From NCBI RefSeq assembly GCF_044465595.1, contig NZ_JBITLV010000002.1, positions 620,001-684,000 of the forward strand: a stretch of 64,000 nt of DNA, given 5' to 3'. The notes beneath the pieces are model-generated. The model made no database searches and was not told where the DNA came from. It saw only the letters and a list, made by a program, of their open reading frames with translations. The position numbers and the translations under genes were made by a program. Positions within the stretch are counted from its first letter, which is position 1. Every line of letters begins with the position of its first letter. Shown here one piece after another: positions 23,941-33,119 of this stretch. The stretch is from Spongisporangium articulatum (GTDB taxonomy: Bacteria; Actinomycetota; Actinomycetes; Actinomycetales; Kineosporiaceae).

Positions 23941-24054
23941 GCCGCCGACCGTAGACCCGGCTCCCGTCGTCCGCCCGCGCAGTCGATCACGGCCTCGCGA
24001 GCACTCCGCCGTTAGGGTTGCGAACCCGAGGCGGACTTCAGCGAGGGAGCGACG

Positions 24055-25572
<1,518 letters not shown>

Positions 25573-25628
25573 CCTGGTTAGCTTCCGTTGGCCCGGCCGA
25601 CGGGTCGCGTCTGACGCCGGTTCAGCTA

Positions 25629-25661
25629 GTTCATCTGGCGTTTGCCTGGCGTTCATCGCCG
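25629..25661 (+). promoter_or_regulatory. PhoP-box-like direct repeats upstream of pit gene 1
   Basis: Three consecutive 11-nt units start at 25629, 25640 and 25651: GTTCATCTGGC, GTTTGCCTGGC and GTTCATCGCCG. A weaker GTTCAGC begins at 25620. The layout fits the PHO box of Streptomyces (11-nt direct repeats of GTTCACC-N4) bound by PhoP under phosphate limitation. It lies 83 nt upstream of a phosphate-transporter start, which agrees with that role. Confidence 0.7.
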
Positions 25662-25743
25662 ATCGGAGGCGCGGGGGTCGGCGGGGCGTGACCCTTGCTC
25701 TGGCACGGTGCTGCCGGTCTGTCGGCCGCACGAACGGAAAGGC

Positions 25744-26904
25744 TTGGACGCGCTCATGATCTTGCTGGCGGTGGTCGTCGCAACGGCTCTGGCGTTCGAC
25801 TTCACCAACGGTTTCCATGACACGGCCAACTCCATGGCCGCCTCGATCGCGACCGGGGCGCTGCGGCCCCGGCTCGCCGTCCTGGTCTCGGCGGTGCTGA
25901 ACTTCGTCGGTGCCCTCCTGTCGCTCTCCGTGGCGGCGACGATCGCCAAGGGCATCGTCGAACCGGGCGCGATCACCCTCACCACGGTGTTCGCGGGCCT
26001 GATCGGCGGCATCTCGTGGAACCTGTTCACCTGGTACTTCGGCATCCCGTCCAGCTCCAGCCACGCCCTGATCGGCGGTGTGGTCGGGGCCACCCTGGTG
26101 GCCGCCGGCTCCGACGCCGTGCTCGGCCACGGCCTCGTGGCCAAGGTGCTGATCCCGGCCCTCCTGGCCCCGCTCACCGCCGCCCTGGTCGCCGGGCTGG
26201 GCACCTTCGGGGTCTACCTGGTCACCCGGCGGATCGCCCCCGACTTCCGGGACAAGGGTTTCCGGTTCGGTCAGATCGGGTCGGCCTCGCTGATCTCGCT
26301 GGCCCACGGGACGAACGACGCGCAGAAGACGATGGGCATCATCACGCTCGCGCTGATCGCCAACGGGACGATCAACAAGGACGCGGACGTGCCGATGTGG
26401 GTCATCCTGTCCTGCGCGCTGGCCATCAGCCTCGGCACCTACCTGGGCGGCTGGCGCATCATCCGTACGCTCGGCAAGGGTCTGGTCCAGATCGAGCCGC
26501 CGCAGGGCTTCTCGGCCGACTCCTCGTCGGCGGCGGTCATCCTGGCCTCGTCGCACTTCGGCTTCCCGCTGTCCACCACCCACGTGGCCACCGGCTCCGT
26601 GATCGGTTCGGGCATCGGCCGGCGGGAGGCGAAGGTCCGGTGGAGCATCGCCGGGCGGCTCGGCCTCGCCTGGCTGACCACGCTGCCCGCGGCCGGCCTG
26701 GTCGGCGCCCTGGCCTGGAAGCTGGCCGACCTGCTCGGCGGCGACCTCGGCGTCACGGTGGTCTTCGTGCTCGCGGCGAGCCTCGCGCTGTGGCTCTACC
26801 TGCTGTCCCGCCGGGACCGGGTCGACGCCTCGAACGTCACGGACGACTGGATTCCCGCCAACGTCCCCGAGACCACGGCGCCGGTCGCCGTCCCGGCTCC
26901 CTGA
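25744..26904 (+). CDS. Low-affinity inorganic phosphate transporter (PiT family), copy 1
   Basis: A 386-residue PiT/PHO-4 family permease with about ten helices. The two inverted signature motifs are present: FTNGFHDTANSMAASIATGAL near the N-terminus and SLAHGTNDAQKTMGIITLAL in the middle. FGIPSSSSHALIGGVVGATLV and GFPLSTTHVATGSVIGSGIG repeat the substrate-binding loops. TTG at 25744 was chosen because it aligns the start (MDALMILLAVVV) with copy 2 (MDANTILLAVVV); ATG at 25756 is an alternative and has better spacing to GGAAAGG. PHO-box repeats lie upstream. Confidence 0.93.
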   Translation: MDALMILLAVVVATALAFDFTNGFHDTANSMAASIATGALRPRLAVLVSAVLNFVGALLSLSVAATIAKGIVEPGAITLTTVFAGLIGGISWNLFTWYFGIPSSSSHALIGGVVGATLVAAGSDAVLGHGLVAKVLIPALLAPLTAALVAGLGTFGVYLVTRRIAPDFRDKGFRFGQIGSASLISLAHGTNDAQKTMGIITLALIANGTINKDADVPMWVILSCALAISLGTYLGGWRIIRTLGKGLVQIEPPQGFSADSSSAAVILASSHFGFPLSTTHVATGSVIGSGIGRREAKVRWSIAGRLGLAWLTTLPAAGLVGALAWKLADLLGGDLGVTVVFVLAASLALWLYLLSRRDRVDASNVTDDWIPANVPETTAPVAVPAP

Positions 26905-26915
26905 GGAGGCGCCCG

Positions 26916-27170
26916 ATGAGCGACTACATCGACTTCGACGCCCTCGGGCAGGTCCTGCTCGCGAGCCTGATCGCCGGGGTGGGCCTGGTGGTCGTCTTCG
27001 CGCTGGGCATGGTCGGGCTGGCCGGCTGGACGACGTCCCGCGCCGAAGGCGTCCAGGTCACCACCTCCGGGGCCCGCCGGGGCGCGAGCCTGGCGGTCGC
27101 CGTCCTGTGCTTCGCGGTCGTGGTGGGTGGCGTGCTGGCCGGGGTCGGCACGATCCTGGCCAAGTCCTGA
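26916..27170 (+). CDS. Small membrane protein partner of Pit copy 1
   Basis: An 84-residue protein with two hydrophobic helices (about 10-37 and 58-80) joined by a basic loop. It begins MSDYIDFDALGQ, the same twelve residues as the small protein after Pit copy 2. GAGGAGG precedes the ATG, 11 nt after the transporter stop. The strict Pit/small-protein pairing, duplicated twice here, suggests an accessory or regulatory subunit of the transporter; this is inference. I know of no characterised homologue. Confidence 0.85.
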   Translation: MSDYIDFDALGQVLLASLIAGVGLVVVFALGMVGLAGWTTSRAEGVQVTTSGARRGASLAVAVLCFAVVVGGVLAGVGTILAKS

Positions 27171-27173
27171 ACA

Positions 27174-27206
27174 CTTCGCGCCGCATTTGCCTCCCGTTTG
27201 CTGACT
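27174..27206 (+). promoter_or_regulatory. Weaker PhoP-box-like repeats upstream of pit gene 2
   Basis: Units of 11 nt start at 27174 (CTTCGCGCCGC), 27185 (ATTTGCCTCCC) and 27196 (GTTTGCTGACT). The spacing equals that upstream of pit 1, and GTTTGC recurs in both, but the first unit is degenerate. It begins 4 nt after the stop of the small membrane gene and could give pit 2 its own PhoP-controlled promoter. Confidence 0.4.
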
Positions 27207-27283
27207 GACGGCCGCCTGGCCGCCGTGCAGGCTCAACCTTTCGACGGAACCGGCCCACCGCCGGAGCGGTCGAGAGGAACACC

Positions 27284-28432
27284 ATGGATGCCAACACGAT
27301 CCTGCTCGCGGTGGTCGTGGCCACCGCGCTCGCCTTCGACTTCACGAACGGGTTCCACGACACGGCCAACGCGATGGCCACGTCGATCGCCACGGGCGCG
27401 CTGCCGCCCCGGGTCGCCGTCGCCCTCTCCGCGGTGCTGAACTTCGTCGGTGCCCTGCTCTCGCTGTCCGTCGCCGCGACGATCGCCAAGGGCATCGTCG
27501 ACGCGGGCGCCATCACCCTGACGGTCGTGTTCGCCGGGCTGGTCGGCGGCATCACCTGGAACCTGCTCACCTGGTACTTCGGCATCCCGTCGAGCTCGTC
27601 GCACGCCCTCATCGGTGGAGTCGTCGGCGCCACCTGGATCGCCGCCGGCACCGGGGCGATCGAGGGCCAGGGGATCGTCTCGAAGGTGCTGATCCCCGCG
27701 GTGCTGGCCCCGGTGGCCGCCGCCCTGGTCGCCACCCTCGGCACGTTCAGCGCCTACTCGATCACCGCCCGCGTGAACCAGGGCGTGCGCAACCGCGGTT
27801 TCCGGATCGGTCAGATCGGGTCGGCCTCGCTGGTCTCGCTGGCCCACGGGACGAACGACGCACAGAAGACGATGGGCATCATCACGCTCGCGCTGATCGC
27901 CAACGGCACCATCGGCCAGGATGCGGACGTCCCCCTGTGGGTGATCCTGTCCTGTGCGCTGGCCATCAGCCTCGGCACCTACCTGGGCGGCTGGCGGGTC
28001 ATCCGCACGCTGGGCAAGGGCCTGGTGGAGATCGAGACGCCGCAGGGCTTCTCGGCCGAGACCTCCTCCGCCGCGGTCATCCTGGCCTCGTCGCACTTCG
28101 GCTTCCCGCTGTCCACCACGCACGTGTGCACCGGCTCGGTGATCGGCTCGGGGGTCGGCAAGCGGCTGGCCGAGGTGCGCTGGAGCGTGGCCGGGCGACT
28201 GGCGCTGGCCTGGGCGCTGACGTTGCCCGCGGCCGCCCTCGTCGGGGCGCTGGCGTTCAAGAGCGCGGACGTCATCGGCGGCACTGCCGGAGCCATCGTC
28301 GTCTTCGGGATCGGTGCCGCGCTGGCCGGTGCCCTCTTCGCGGCCTCGCGCCGCACGCCGGTGCACGCCGGCAACGTCAACGACGACTGGGCGGGTGGGG
28401 TGGCCCCGGCCTCCGCACCGGTTGCGGTCTGA
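27284..28432 (+). CDS. Low-affinity inorganic phosphate transporter (PiT family), copy 2
   Basis: A 382-residue PiT permease highly similar to copy 1 over its whole length: FTNGFHDTANAMATSIATGAL, SLAHGTNDAQKTMGIITLAL and GFPLSTTHVCTGSVIGSGVG. Differences cluster in the central hydrophilic loop (ITARVNQGVRNRG against VTRRIAPDFRDKG) and the C-terminus. GAGAGGAACACC precedes the ATG. Followed after 29 nt by its own small membrane protein, so the unit pit-small protein is a tandem duplication. One copy may have a different affinity or ion preference. Confidence 0.95.
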   Translation: MDANTILLAVVVATALAFDFTNGFHDTANAMATSIATGALPPRVAVALSAVLNFVGALLSLSVAATIAKGIVDAGAITLTVVFAGLVGGITWNLLTWYFGIPSSSSHALIGGVVGATWIAAGTGAIEGQGIVSKVLIPAVLAPVAAALVATLGTFSAYSITARVNQGVRNRGFRIGQIGSASLVSLAHGTNDAQKTMGIITLALIANGTIGQDADVPLWVILSCALAISLGTYLGGWRVIRTLGKGLVEIETPQGFSAETSSAAVILASSHFGFPLSTTHVCTGSVIGSGVGKRLAEVRWSVAGRLALAWALTLPAAALVGALAFKSADVIGGTAGAIVVFGIGAALAGALFAASRRTPVHAGNVNDDWAGGVAPASAPVAV

Positions 28433-28461
28433 AGGCCCTGCGGATCGACTGGAGGATGAGG

Positions 28462-28719
28462 ATGAGCGACTACATCGACTTCGACGCCCTCGGCCAGGCC
28501 CTGCTGTTCAGCCTGGTCGCCGGCGTGGGCCTCGTGGTCTTCTTCGCGCTGGGGATGGTCGGCTGGTCCCTCTACGAGGGCCGGGTGGACGATGTCGGCC
28601 CCGGGGAGACGGTGACCGTCGCCTCGAAGCCGGCCGGCCTCGCGCTCTCGGTGGTCAGCTTCGCCGTCGTGCTGTCGGGTGTGGCGATCGGCATCTTCGC
28701 GATCTTCGACAAGGGGTGA
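28462..28719 (+). CDS. Small membrane protein partner of Pit copy 2
   Basis: An 85-residue two-helix protein starting MSDYIDFDALGQALLFSL, with the same N-terminus as its paralogue at 26916. The loop between helices is acidic here (YEGRVDDVGPGETV) and basic in the other copy. GGAGGATGAGG precedes the ATG. Its stop is 1 nt before the polyphosphate kinase start, so transporter, small protein and kinase are one operon. Confidence 0.85.
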   Translation: MSDYIDFDALGQALLFSLVAGVGLVVFFALGMVGWSLYEGRVDDVGPGETVTVASKPAGLALSVVSFAVVLSGVAIGIFAIFDKG

Positions 28720-28720
28720 C

Positions 28721-29623
28721 GTGGACTACCTGTCGGATCTGAGCCGCTACACCGTCCACGACGTCGAGGACGACGACCCCGTCCTGCTCGACGCCGAGGG
28801 CAACGCCGTGGACACCTGGCGGGAGGGCTACCCGTACGACGAGCGGATGCCCCGGGACGAGTACGAGCGGCTCAAGCGGCTCCTGCAGATCGAGCTGCTG
28901 AAGCTGCAGAACTGGGTGAAGGCCAGCGGCGAGAAGGTCGTCGTCCTGTTCGAGGGCCGCGACGCGGCGGGCAAGGGCGGCACGATCAAGCGATTCACCG
29001 AACACCTCAACCCGCGCGGGTCCCGGGTCGTCGCGCTGGAGAAGCCGACCGACCGCGAGGCCGGCCAGTGGTACCTGCAGCGCTACGTGCAGCACCTGCC
29101 CACCCGCGGGGAGATCGTGCTGTTCGACCGCTCCTGGTACAACCGCGCCGGGGTCGAACGGGTGATGGGCTTCTGCTCACCCGCCGAGTACCTCGAATTC
29201 ATGCGCGAGGCACCGGAGTTCGAGCGGATGCTGGTGCGCTCCGGCATCCACCTCGTGAAGCTGTGGTTCTCGGTCTCGCAGTCCGAGCAGCGCACCCGGT
29301 TCACGATCCGGCAGGTCGACCCGGTGCGGCAGTGGAAGCTGTCCCCGACCGACCTCGCCTCGCTGGACAAGTGGCAGGCCTACACCGAGGCCAAGGAGGC
29401 GATGTTCTTCTACACCGACACCGCCGACGCGCCGTGGACCGTGGTGAAGAGCAACGACAAGAAGCGGGCCCGGGTCGAGGCGATGCGGCACGTGCTGAAC
29501 CGGTTCCCCTACCCGAACAAGGACGTGGAGCTGGTCGGCACGCCCGACCCGCTGATCATCGGCCCGGCGTCCGACGTGTACGAGCAGGGGGAGCACAGCG
29601 GGAAGATGTTCCCCCGCCTCTAA
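28721..29623 (+). CDS. ppk2: Polyphosphate kinase 2 (PPK2 family)
   Basis: A 300-residue single-domain PPK2. The Walker A loop is FEGRDAAGKGGTIKR (about residues 78-91), the lid region includes GQWYLQRYVQHLP, and Walker B is LFDRSWYNRAGVERVMGF. PPK2 enzymes interconvert polyphosphate with nucleoside di- or triphosphates. GTG at 28721 follows the previous stop by 1 nt with AAGGGG overlapping it. Placement behind two phosphate importers indicates a role in storing or mobilising incoming phosphate. Subclass (NDP or NMP kinase) cannot be decided here. Confidence 0.95.
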   Translation: MDYLSDLSRYTVHDVEDDDPVLLDAEGNAVDTWREGYPYDERMPRDEYERLKRLLQIELLKLQNWVKASGEKVVVLFEGRDAAGKGGTIKRFTEHLNPRGSRVVALEKPTDREAGQWYLQRYVQHLPTRGEIVLFDRSWYNRAGVERVMGFCSPAEYLEFMREAPEFERMLVRSGIHLVKLWFSVSQSEQRTRFTIRQVDPVRQWKLSPTDLASLDKWQAYTEAKEAMFFYTDTADAPWTVVKSNDKKRARVEAMRHVLNRFPYPNKDVELVGTPDPLIIGPASDVYEQGEHSGKMFPRL

Positions 29624-29627
29624 CTCT

Positions 29628-29690
29628 CGTGATCATGGAAACTTCTCGTGTGGGCTCGCCTCGGAGTCAGGAGAAGATTCCTTGATCACG
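29628..29690. repeat. 20-bp inverted repeat, GTGATCATG family
   Basis: Arms at 29628-29647 and 29671-29690 pair over 20 bp with two mismatches around a 23-nt spacer. The outer ends read CGTGATCATGGAA and its near-complement TTCCTTGATCACG. It begins 5 nt after the ppk2 stop, upstream of a gene on the same strand, and could end ppk2 transcription. It belongs with the palindromes at 8918, 57491 and 61652. Confidence 0.8.
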
Positions 29691-29711
29691 GGTGAAAAGT
29701 AGGGTGGAGGC

Positions 29712-30569
29712 ATGGCGGGACGACGGGTGCGGCCGGTGCGGGCCGACGTCACCGCCGGGGTGGCCGAGCTGGTGCCCGACCCCGACTCGTCGACGGCCTG
29801 GTTGCTCGCCGTCGACGGGACGCCGCAGTCGCACGTCGACCTGGCCGACCCGTTGCGGCTGGAGTTCGAGTACGTCCGCTGGATCGCCCGCCTGATCGAC
29901 GCGATGGCCCCCGCGGGGGAGAGGCTGTCGGTGCTGCACCTCGGCGGCGGCGCCTGGACCCTGCCGCGCTACGTCGCCGCCACCCGCCCCGGTTCCGACC
30001 AGCGGGTGGTGGAGCTCGACGCGGGGCTGGTCGAGTTCGTCCGGGAGCACCTGCCGTTGCCGCCGCGCTCGGGGGTCCGGGTGCGCGTCGCAGACGCGCG
30101 TGAGGTGCTGACGACGGTGCGCGCCGCCTCGTTCGACCTCGTGGTGCTCGACTGCTTCACCGGGGCGCAGGTGCCGGCCCACCTCACGTCGCGGGAGTGC
30201 TTCGAGCTGGCCGCCGCCGCGCTGCGGCCGGGCGGGTTCCTGGCCGTGAACGTGGCCGACGGGTCGCAGCTGCGCTTCACGCGGGCCGAGGCGGCGACCG
30301 TCGCCGGGGTGTTCCCGGAGGCGGCGCTGATCTCCACACCTCTGGTGATGCGCGGGCGCCGGTTCGGCAACGTGGTGCTGATCGGCTCCCCGGGCGGGTC
30401 CGTGCCGCCGGACCTGGCCCGGTCGTTGCTCATCGATCCGGTCCCGGCCCGGTTGCGCGACCGCGCCCAGCTGACCGCCTTCGTCGCCGGCGCCGCCCCG
30501 ATCACCGACGCCACGGCCGCCGCGTCGCCGGCCCCGCCGCCCGGCTGGCTGTCCGACCTCGCCCGCTGA
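29712..30569 (+). CDS. Spermidine-synthase-like methyltransferase-fold protein
   Basis: A 285-residue protein with a Rossmann methyltransferase fold of the spermine/spermidine synthase group. Motif I is VLHLGGGAWTLPRYVA, followed by acidic VVELDAGLVEFVREHL, VRVADAREVL and FDLVVLDCFTGAQVPAHL. The N-terminal beta domain is short (SHVDLADPLRLEFEYVRWIARL). Actinobacterial members of this group often lack the polyamine-synthase residues, so the substrate is uncertain. GGTGGAGG precedes the ATG. The NYN gene follows 25 nt downstream. Confidence 0.85.
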   Translation: MAGRRVRPVRADVTAGVAELVPDPDSSTAWLLAVDGTPQSHVDLADPLRLEFEYVRWIARLIDAMAPAGERLSVLHLGGGAWTLPRYVAATRPGSDQRVVELDAGLVEFVREHLPLPPRSGVRVRVADAREVLTTVRAASFDLVVLDCFTGAQVPAHLTSRECFELAAAALRPGGFLAVNVADGSQLRFTRAEAATVAGVFPEAALISTPLVMRGRRFGNVVLIGSPGGSVPPDLARSLLIDPVPARLRDRAQLTAFVAGAAPITDATAAASPAPPPGWLSDLAR

Positions 30570-30594
30570 GGCGCTTTCCGCCAGGATGGCTCGC

Positions 30595-31362
30595 ATGGCT
30601 GGTGACGGGGTGCGGCTCGCAGTGCTGATCGACGCGGACAACACGTCACCGAAGTTCGCGGAGGCGTTGCTGGCGGAGATCGCCAAGTACGGCACCGCGC
30701 ACGCGCGGCGCGCCTACGGTGACTGGACGGGGAACCAGCTGAACGGCTGGAAGGAGCAACTGCTGAAGCAGTCGATCCAGCCGATCCAGCAGTTCGCCTA
30801 CACGGTCGGGAAGAACGCCACCGACTCGGCGATGGTCATCGACGCGATGGACCTGCTCTACTCCGACCGTTTCGACGGGTTCTGCATCGTCTCCAGCGAC
30901 AGTGACTTCACGCGGCTCGCCGCGCGGATCCGGGAGTCGGGACTGATCGTCTACGGCTTCGGCGCCCGCAAGACGCCCGAACCGTTCGTCGCCGCGTGCG
31001 ACAAGTTCATCTACATCGAGAACCTGGCCTACGAGGACCCGGACGTCCCGGCCAAGCCCGGGGCCGCTCCGCGAGCACGCCGCACCGCGGCCCAGCTCAA
31101 GGGGGACACCCGCCTGGTGAACCTCCTGCGTACCGCCGTGGAGGCCGCCTCGGACGACGACGGCTGGGCGGCTCTGGGTGGGGTGGGCAGCATCATGACC
31201 AAGCAGCGGCCCGACTTCGACTCGCGCACCTACGGCTTCGCCAAGTTGAGCGACCTGTTCGAGGCGACGACCCTGTTCGAGGTCCGGCGGCGCAAGAACT
31301 CGGACGGTCAGCAGGCCGGAGTGTTCGTGAAGGACCGTCGGACTCCGGAGCCCAACTCGTAG
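30595..31362 (+). CDS. NYN-domain nuclease with LOTUS/OST-HTH domain
   Basis: A 255-residue protein. The N-terminal NYN domain (PIN-like fold) has LAVLIDADNTSP, KNATDSAMVIDAMDLLYSDRFDGFCIVSSDSDFTRLAARIRESG and acidic residues expected for metal-dependent RNA cleavage. The C-terminal LOTUS/OST-HTH domain (about residues 160-245) reads LKGDTRLVNLLRTAVEAA and GSIMTKQRPDFDSRTYGFAKLSDLF. This NYN-LOTUS order is common in bacteria. ATG at 30595 was preferred because AGGA lies 8 nt upstream; ATG at 30586 is possible. RNA targets are unknown. Confidence 0.88.
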   Translation: MAGDGVRLAVLIDADNTSPKFAEALLAEIAKYGTAHARRAYGDWTGNQLNGWKEQLLKQSIQPIQQFAYTVGKNATDSAMVIDAMDLLYSDRFDGFCIVSSDSDFTRLAARIRESGLIVYGFGARKTPEPFVAACDKFIYIENLAYEDPDVPAKPGAAPRARRTAAQLKGDTRLVNLLRTAVEAASDDDGWAALGGVGSIMTKQRPDFDSRTYGFAKLSDLFEATTLFEVRRRKNSDGQQAGVFVKDRRTPEPNS

Positions 31363-31366
31363 CCCG

Positions 31367-32749
31367 TCAGAACGGCGGCGGGCCGAGCGGTGCGGACGGC
31401 GTGAGCCGGGCGGGTCGGTCGGGTGCCTGGGTGCCGGCCGGGGTGGTCCAGACCAGGGTTTCGGCCGTGGTGTGCACGCGCCATGCCGTCTCGTGTTTGA
31501 CCCGGTGGTGGTGACCACACAGCGAGACGCCGTTGCAGGCGCACGTCGCGCCGCCCGCCGCGTAGGGCTGGCGGTGGTCGAAGTCGCACGCGGACGCCTG
31601 GGTGCGGCAGCCGGGGAAGCGACAGTACCGGTCCCGCTGGTGGACATGATCTTTCAACACCGTCGATGCGACGTAGCGCGCAGTGCGCGTCGCTCGGCCC
31701 AACCCGAGCAGGGTGCCGTGGTCTCCGTCGACGATCGCGCACTGAAAGGTGCCGGTCTCGACCGCATCCGCGGCCAGTCTCCTGGCCAGCAGCGCGGTCG
31801 CCGGCCCGTACCCGTCGAGGTGCGCCGGCTGGTCACTCTCCCCGGCCAGCACGTCGAACGGGACGGTCACGGTCACCCGCGTCTTCGGCTGCACCCCAGC
31901 CCGTTCGCCGGTGAGCAGGTCGACCAAGACGTCCGCGCGTCGTTGGTCGGCCGTGCGTGAGTCTTTGACCTGGCTCGCGGTCTGCTCGATCACGGCCCGG
32001 ACCTTCAGTCCGTCCTCCGCCGGTAGCAGCGCCCACAGTTCGACCATGTCGTCCTCGACCGGCGTGAACACCACCCGCCGTTCGGACCGCGCCTCCCGGG
32101 CGCGTTCTTCGGCGACCTCCGGTTCCGCTGCGAGGACCCAGCCCTTCACCAGTTCCCGCAGACCCGGCACCGTCAGCCCGGCCGCGACCTCGATCGCCGC
32201 GGCCTCCAACCGGCGCCGAACAGCCTCCTCACCCACATTCGTGAGCCCGTCGGCGATGACCTCCGCCTTCCGCGCATCGATCCGCCCCTGGGCGAGAGCA
32301 GCGAGGGTGGCGGGGAACCGGTCACTCAACCCGAACGACAGGTCCTGCAGCTTCGTCGCCGCATACCGGGACAGGCCCGTCTCGACCGCGATCTCATCCG
32401 CCACCGCCCGCAGTTCCATTTCGGGCACCCGATCCGTCACCGGCGCCCGCCGCCGGGACAACTCCGCGACCAACTCCAACTCCTGCGCCGCCAACGCCGC
32501 CTTCGCCCGCTGCACGGCTCGCAACCCCGCCAGCAGCACCCGATCATCCGCGTCAGCCACCACGCGCCGGTCGTCCAACCCGTGCAACCGAACCGACAGA
32601 ACCTCACCGTGCGCGGAGTCCAACTCCCACACCCGCTCGTCGACCCAGCCCTCGTGCAGGAGTTCACGCTCGATCTCCCGCCACCGCACCAACGCCTCCG
32701 CAGACAGGCCCGTCTCCGGATCGAAGGGGGCCTCCAGGCAGTGCGACAT
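31367..32749 (-). CDS. 13E12-type HNH endonuclease-like protein (DUF222)
   Basis: A 460-residue member of the actinobacterial 13E12 repeat family. The DUF222 domain covers roughly residues 90-320 (LSRYAATKLQDLSFGLSDRFPATLAALAQGRIDARKAEVIADG). The HNH motif near the C-terminus is CRFPGCRTQASACDFDHRQPYAAGGATCACNGVSLCGHHHRVKHETAW, with intact Cys, His and Asn ligands. The family is repeated and mobile-looking in many genomes, with some members in the LexA regulon. The ATG overlaps a degraded SOS box (32742-32757). Confidence 0.92.
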   Translation of the reverse strand: MSHCLEAPFDPETGLSAEALVRWREIERELLHEGWVDERVWELDSAHGEVLSVRLHGLDDRRVVADADDRVLLAGLRAVQRAKAALAAQELELVAELSRRRAPVTDRVPEMELRAVADEIAVETGLSRYAATKLQDLSFGLSDRFPATLAALAQGRIDARKAEVIADGLTNVGEEAVRRRLEAAAIEVAAGLTVPGLRELVKGWVLAAEPEVAEERAREARSERRVVFTPVEDDMVELWALLPAEDGLKVRAVIEQTASQVKDSRTADQRRADVLVDLLTGERAGVQPKTRVTVTVPFDVLAGESDQPAHLDGYGPATALLARRLAADAVETGTFQCAIVDGDHGTLLGLGRATRTARYVASTVLKDHVHQRDRYCRFPGCRTQASACDFDHRQPYAAGGATCACNGVSLCGHHHRVKHETAWRVHTTAETLVWTTPAGTQAPDRPARLTPSAPLGPPPF

Positions 32750-32757
32750 GTGTTCGA
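32742..32757 (-). promoter_or_regulatory. Degenerate LexA box at the 13E12 start
   Basis: On the minus strand the sequence is TCGAAC-ACAT-GTCGCA. The left half-site is perfect and the right half-site is mutated. The gene's ATG sits at the same offset (TCGAACACATG) as in the perfect box at 22697-22712, which supports common ancestry of the two 5' ends. Confidence 0.5.
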
Positions 32758-33119
32758 TTCTAGACCGAAACCGCCTGTCCCACAAGGCAAAACATCGCCC
32801 CTGCATCCGAGCAGGCTGCCCCAGTGAACGACCTTAGACGCGACCACCGACAGTCTTGGCCAAGGGCTGGACCGGGGCGTCCGTTTGGAGGCACGATGTG
32901 GAGGGCGAGGCCGGTGACGGGCTCTTCATCCGGCATCACCGGCCCCGCCAGCTCGAAGGGCCTCGCACACGCACCATCGCGAGAACTGTCGCCCACAGTG
33001 CCCGGCCCCGAAGTGCCGATCAACACCTCATTTTGAGGTCTCACGGATGCGTGCGATCGGCACCACGATGGGGACCGCAGCGCCAATGCCTGGCGCCGCT
33101 GTGACTTCGGAGGTTGTGG
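32758..33119. other. Divergent intergenic region with nested inverted repeat
   Basis: These 362 nt separate the divergent 13E12 gene and the DUF5753 regulator. I see no convincing gene in it. A nested palindrome occupies 33013-33063: outer arms GTGCCGATC/GATCGGCAC (33013-33021 and 33055-33063) enclose a small CCTCA-TTT-TGAGG hairpin (33026-33038). It may be an operator of the regulator or a promoter-proximal structure. CGGAGG at 33108-33113 is the ribosome-binding site of the regulator. Confidence 0.5.

Noticed and set aside
31367..32749. The 13E12 HNH protein as an active homing endonuclease or insertion sequence.
   Set aside because: No terminal inverted repeats, target duplication or interrupted gene are visible, so only the family name is justified.
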